From assembly GCA_008974855.1 (NCBI GenBank), contig BFAR01000097.1, positions 1-6,913 of the forward strand: a stretch of DNA of 6,913 bases. Reading direction: 5' to 3'. The notes under the pieces are model-generated. The model made no database searches. It was given only the letters and a program-made list of their open reading frames with translations, and was not told where the DNA came from. Both the position numbers and the translations under genes were made by a program. Shown here one piece after another: positions 5,562 to 6,913 of this stretch; position 1 is the first letter of the stretch; each line of letters opens with the position of its first letter. The stretch is from an archaeon MnTg01. GTDB lineage: Archaea; Thermoproteota; Nitrososphaeria; Nitrososphaerales; Nitrosopumilaceae.

Positions 5562-5688
5562 ATTACAAAATTCATAATCCTGTAGAGATTACCAGAGAAT
5601 GATTTTACAATCCTATTGGGCTCACCTGTTAGTTCGGGAATTGTTATGGACCTCAACAGATTTGAACACTTGATACGCTTCTATAAAG

Positions 5689-5696
5689 TTTAAATA
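5689..5696 (+). promoter_or_regulatory. TATA-like box of the YciI-like gene
   Basis: TTTAAATA predicts a transcription start near 5718, leaving a leader of about 16 nt before the ATG at 5735. The leader has no clear ribosome-binding site. A duplicated TTTTTGCAA lies between the box and the gene (about 5701-5718). Confidence 0.45.
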
Positions 5697-5734
5697 TTAT
5701 TTTTTGCAATTTTTGCAAGAGTAGAGATTAAGAA

Positions 5735-6073
5735 ATGAAACAATTTGTTGTAATTTATTATGCACCAGCGTCAGCAATGGAAAAAATGCAAAACACAAGT
5801 CCTGAAGAAATGAAAAAAGAAATGGAAGCCTGGATGACATGGGCTGAGAAATGTGGTGAACATCTTGTTGACTTGGGGACTCCACTTGGAACTGGACAGC
5901 AAATTAATGCATCAGGTAATTTACCAAGCAAAACAAATGTTACAGGTTATTCTATTTTACAAGCAGATAATATGGCAGAAGCAGAAGATCTACTCAAAGG
6001 ACATCCTCATCTTGAGTGGGCAGATGGTTGTCAAATTGAAGTTCATGAGAAAATGCCTTTACCAAAATGTTAA
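5735..6073 (+). CDS. YciI/YCII-related (DGPF-like) small protein
   Basis: The 112-residue product resembles the YCII-related family of small ferredoxin-fold proteins. It opens with a strand, KQFVVIYYAP, followed by a helix with SPEEMKKEMEAWMTWAEKCG, then a DLGTPLGTG loop, a GYSILQADNMAEAEDLLKGHPHL strand-helix unit, and a final CQIEVHEKMPLP strand. Length and order are typical of stand-alone members. Members usually form dimers with a putative active-site cleft; the HPHLEW and EVHEKMP segments are conserved in the relatives I recall. The biochemical role of this subgroup is not established. It is monocistronic, between its own promoter and the tRNA-Tyr gene on the opposite strand. No truncation is visible. 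Confidence 0.85.
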   Translation: MKQFVVIYYAPASAMEKMQNTSPEEMKKEMEAWMTWAEKCGEHLVDLGTPLGTGQQINASGNLPSKTNVTGYSILQADNMAEAEDLLKGHPHLEWADGCQIEVHEKMPLPKC

Positions 6074-6118
6074 AAAATTGAAGCGATAATGGTTCCCGTC
6101 TATAAGGATTCAAGCTTT

Positions 6119-6158
6119 GATCTACCTATATCAATAGATAATGATCTATCTTGATCTA
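6119..6158. repeat. Three TGATCTA copies in the spacer
   Basis: TGATCTA occurs at 6119-6125, 6142-6148 and 6152-6158, with TATC-AATA-GATA dyad sequence between the first two. The copies lie in the 144-bp spacer between the convergent YciI-like and tRNA-Tyr genes. They could be a protein site or part of the 3' ends, but may be simple AT-rich repetition. Confidence 0.4.
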
Positions 6159-6183
6159 TTCCTACAGTTTCAGCAAATGTGAC

Positions 6184-6190
6184 AAAAAAA
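6184..6190 (-). terminator. Oligo-T terminator of tRNA-Tyr
   Basis: Seven T residues on the minus strand lie 27 nt beyond the tRNA discriminator base. This is a typical archaeal T-run termination signal. Confidence 0.5.
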
Positions 6191-6217
6191 GAATTGATAT
6201 CGGAATGGAAACCTAAG

Positions 6218-6338
6218 TCCCACGCGAAGGAATTGAACCTTCGACAACCCGGTTTCTGTATGCCTGATAGGCTGTTATTCAGTCAGCCAAAAGCCAACAA
6301 CTACAGCCGGAAGCTCTACCAGGCTGAGCTAGCGTGGG
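6218..6338 (-). tRNA. tRNA-Tyr(GUA) with a 47-nt intron
   Basis: Read on the minus strand, exon 1 gives acceptor CCCACGC, TA at 8-9, D-arm GCTC-AGCCTGGTA-GAGC, anticodon stem TCCGG and loop C-T-GTA-G. After the intron come A38, CCGGG, variable TTGTC, T-arm GAAGG-TTCAATT-CCTTC, acceptor GCGTGGG and discriminator A. The spliced length is 74 nt, with CCA not encoded. The anticodon GTA, the C1-G72 pair and A73 are the archaeal tyrosine identity set. Every stem closes, with one G-T pair at 27-43. A TATA-like box lies about 25 bp upstream and a T-run downstream. Confidence 0.96.
6254..6300 (-). other. Intron of tRNA-Tyr
   Basis: The 47-nt intron sits at the canonical site between positions 37 and 38. 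Exon CTGT (loop positions 32-35) pairs with intron ACAG to form the 4-bp core of a bulge-helix-bulge, leaving 3-nt bulges AG^T and AA^A that would be cut after the second base by the splicing endonuclease. The outer intron helix is weak, so the motif is of the relaxed type. Inside, GGCTG (6284-6288) pairs with CAGCC (6270-6274). Confidence 0.88.
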
Positions 6339-6362
6339 ACAAAATTGACGCTGTGTTTAAGT

Positions 6363-6370
6363 ATTAAATA
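6363..6370 (-). promoter_or_regulatory. TATA-like box of tRNA-Tyr
   Basis: The minus-strand TATTTAAT ends 25 bp before the mature 5' end of the tRNA. This predicts a primary transcript with at most a few extra nucleotides, to be removed by RNase P or absent. Confidence 0.5.
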
Positions 6371-6398
6371 ACTATCGAAACCACATATTCATCATTTT

Positions 6399-6406
6399 TT
6401 TAAATA
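6399..6406 (+). promoter_or_regulatory. Possible TATA-like box of the right-edge gene
   Basis: TTTAAATA is the same octamer as in front of the YciI-like gene. It would start RNA near 6428, giving a leader of about 30 nt before the ATG at 6458. The surrounding AT-rich sequence makes this tentative. Confidence 0.35.
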
Positions 6407-6457
6407 ATTTAATGTACAAAGGTAATTTTGCCTTAATAGCGAGATAAAAATTAAATA

Positions 6458-6913
6458 ATGATAGTTGGATCCGTAATCAAAGCCTTGTCTACACTAAATA
6501 CAAGCGGTTATGTTTGTGCTCCGTATTTACATGATCATAAAACTGTAGAATTAAAGGAAATTTGGTCACGTTCAAGAAACATTGAAGATATGTTTTTTGT
6601 TACTGGAACTTTTTCTCCAGATAGTAAACCGTATTTTCCTACATCTGCAAATCATTATCTGTTAGCAAAATTTAAAGACAAAACAAAAATCCAAAAAGAA
6701 ATGGAAAAATATCAACAAGAAAAACCAGCTTTTGTTTTTAGTATTAAAGATGATCTTTTTGAAAGAGAAGCAAAAGGAAAAACAAATTTGATTTCAGTTT
6801 ATTATCTTGATTATAGTGATTCTGAGGAAGATGTAGGCGAAATCGCAAATGTAGTAGCTAAACGTAATAAAGTTGCAAAAGCAGGGATTGGAACTATGGA
6901 TCTATTTTGTAAT
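6458..6913 (+). CDS. Unrecognised protein (3' end outside window)
   Basis: The frame is open from ATG 6458 to the window edge, 152 codons without a stop, in a region where the other frames are closed often. I do not recognise the protein. It starts MIVGSVIKALSTLNTSGYVC and continues with mixed strand-helix sequence. A very polar, lysine/glutamate-rich stretch lies around residues 80-95 (KFKDKTKIQKEMEKYQQ), and a segment VYYLDYSDSEEDVGEIANVV follows around 123-142. No signal peptide, membrane segment or metal motif is evident, so it is probably cytoplasmic. It is divergent from tRNA-Tyr. There is no clear ribosome-binding site, and GAGAT 15 nt upstream is too far to be persuasive. Codon choice (AAA, GAA, TTT, ACA) matches the neighbouring genes. 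Confidence 0.8.
   Translation, partial: MIVGSVIKALSTLNTSGYVCAPYLHDHKTVELKEIWSRSRNIEDMFFVTGTFSPDSKPYFPTSANHYLLAKFKDKTKIQKEMEKYQQEKPAFVFSIKDDLFEREAKGKTNLISVYYLDYSDSEEDVGEIANVVAKRNKVAKAGIGTMDLFCN

Noticed and set aside
5462..5656. A 64-codon minus-strand frame with several cysteines
   Set aside because: It lies antisense to the zinc-finger gene, its composition is unlike the neighbouring genes, and no promoter fits. It is best explained as the shadow of that gene extended through an open spacer.
5588..5672. Short plus-strand ATG frame of 24 codons downstream of the zinc-finger gene
   Set aside because: No promoter, no ribosome-binding site and no protein-like pattern.
5853..6089. A 78-codon plus-strand frame inside the YciI-like gene
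   Set aside because: It is a shifted reading of a gene with a clear family match, and its protein is low-complexity in I, L, Q and K.
6179..6367. A 62-codon plus-strand frame over the tRNA
   Set aside because: It is the antisense of tRNA-Tyr and its flanks; the tRNA explains the sequence fully.

Overview
The window reads as a chromosomal segment of an AT-rich archaeon, most likely an ammonia-oxidising thaumarchaeon (Nitrososphaeria, Nitrosopumilus/Nitrosarchaeum-like). The evidence is the set of archaeal information-processing genes (ribosomal protein eS8, SRP19, the H/ACA protein Gar1), archaeal ScpA/ScpB, an intron-bearing tRNA-Tyr with a C1-G72 pair, TATA-type promoters, and many apparently leaderless genes that begin at ATG, GTG or TTG about 22 bp after a TATA-like octamer. 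The lineage call rests on recalled protein similarity, not on a search.

Region 1 (1-2371, minus strand): a translation/RNA-processing cluster rps8e - srp19 - gar1 (gar1 runs off the left edge) is driven from a TATA box at 995-1002. Upstream of it lies the chromosome-segregation pair scpA - scpB, with its own promoter at 2391-2398. Region 2 (2439-4374, plus strand): a zinc-dependent medium-chain alcohol dehydrogenase, divergent from scpA, is followed by a TPR-receiver fusion protein with its own promoter. Region 3 (4369-4869, minus): an Lrp/AsnC regulator overlaps the receiver gene tail-to-tail by 6 bp.

Region 4 (4870-5734) has no long gene but is not empty. It holds a 38-residue single C2H2 zinc-finger protein (5445-5561, plus) with a good leaderless promoter. 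Divergent from it, a TATA box at 5382-5389 faces minus-strand sequence that is locally GC-rich and strongly self-complementary (5235-5361), followed by a possible 51- or 28-codon helical micro-ORF (5027-5182). This divergent pair is the most interesting part of the window. I see nothing convincing in 5562-5688.

Region 5 (5689-6913): a YciI-like small protein (plus), a short AT-rich spacer with three TGATCTA copies, tRNA-Tyr(GUA) with a 47-nt intron (minus), and divergent from it the start of an unrecognised plus-strand protein that runs off the right edge.

Functionally this is mostly housekeeping: ribosome and SRP biogenesis, pseudouridylation, chromosome condensation, one oxidoreductase possibly linked to carbon metabolism, and signalling or regulatory proteins. 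No mobile element, CRISPR array or defence system was seen.
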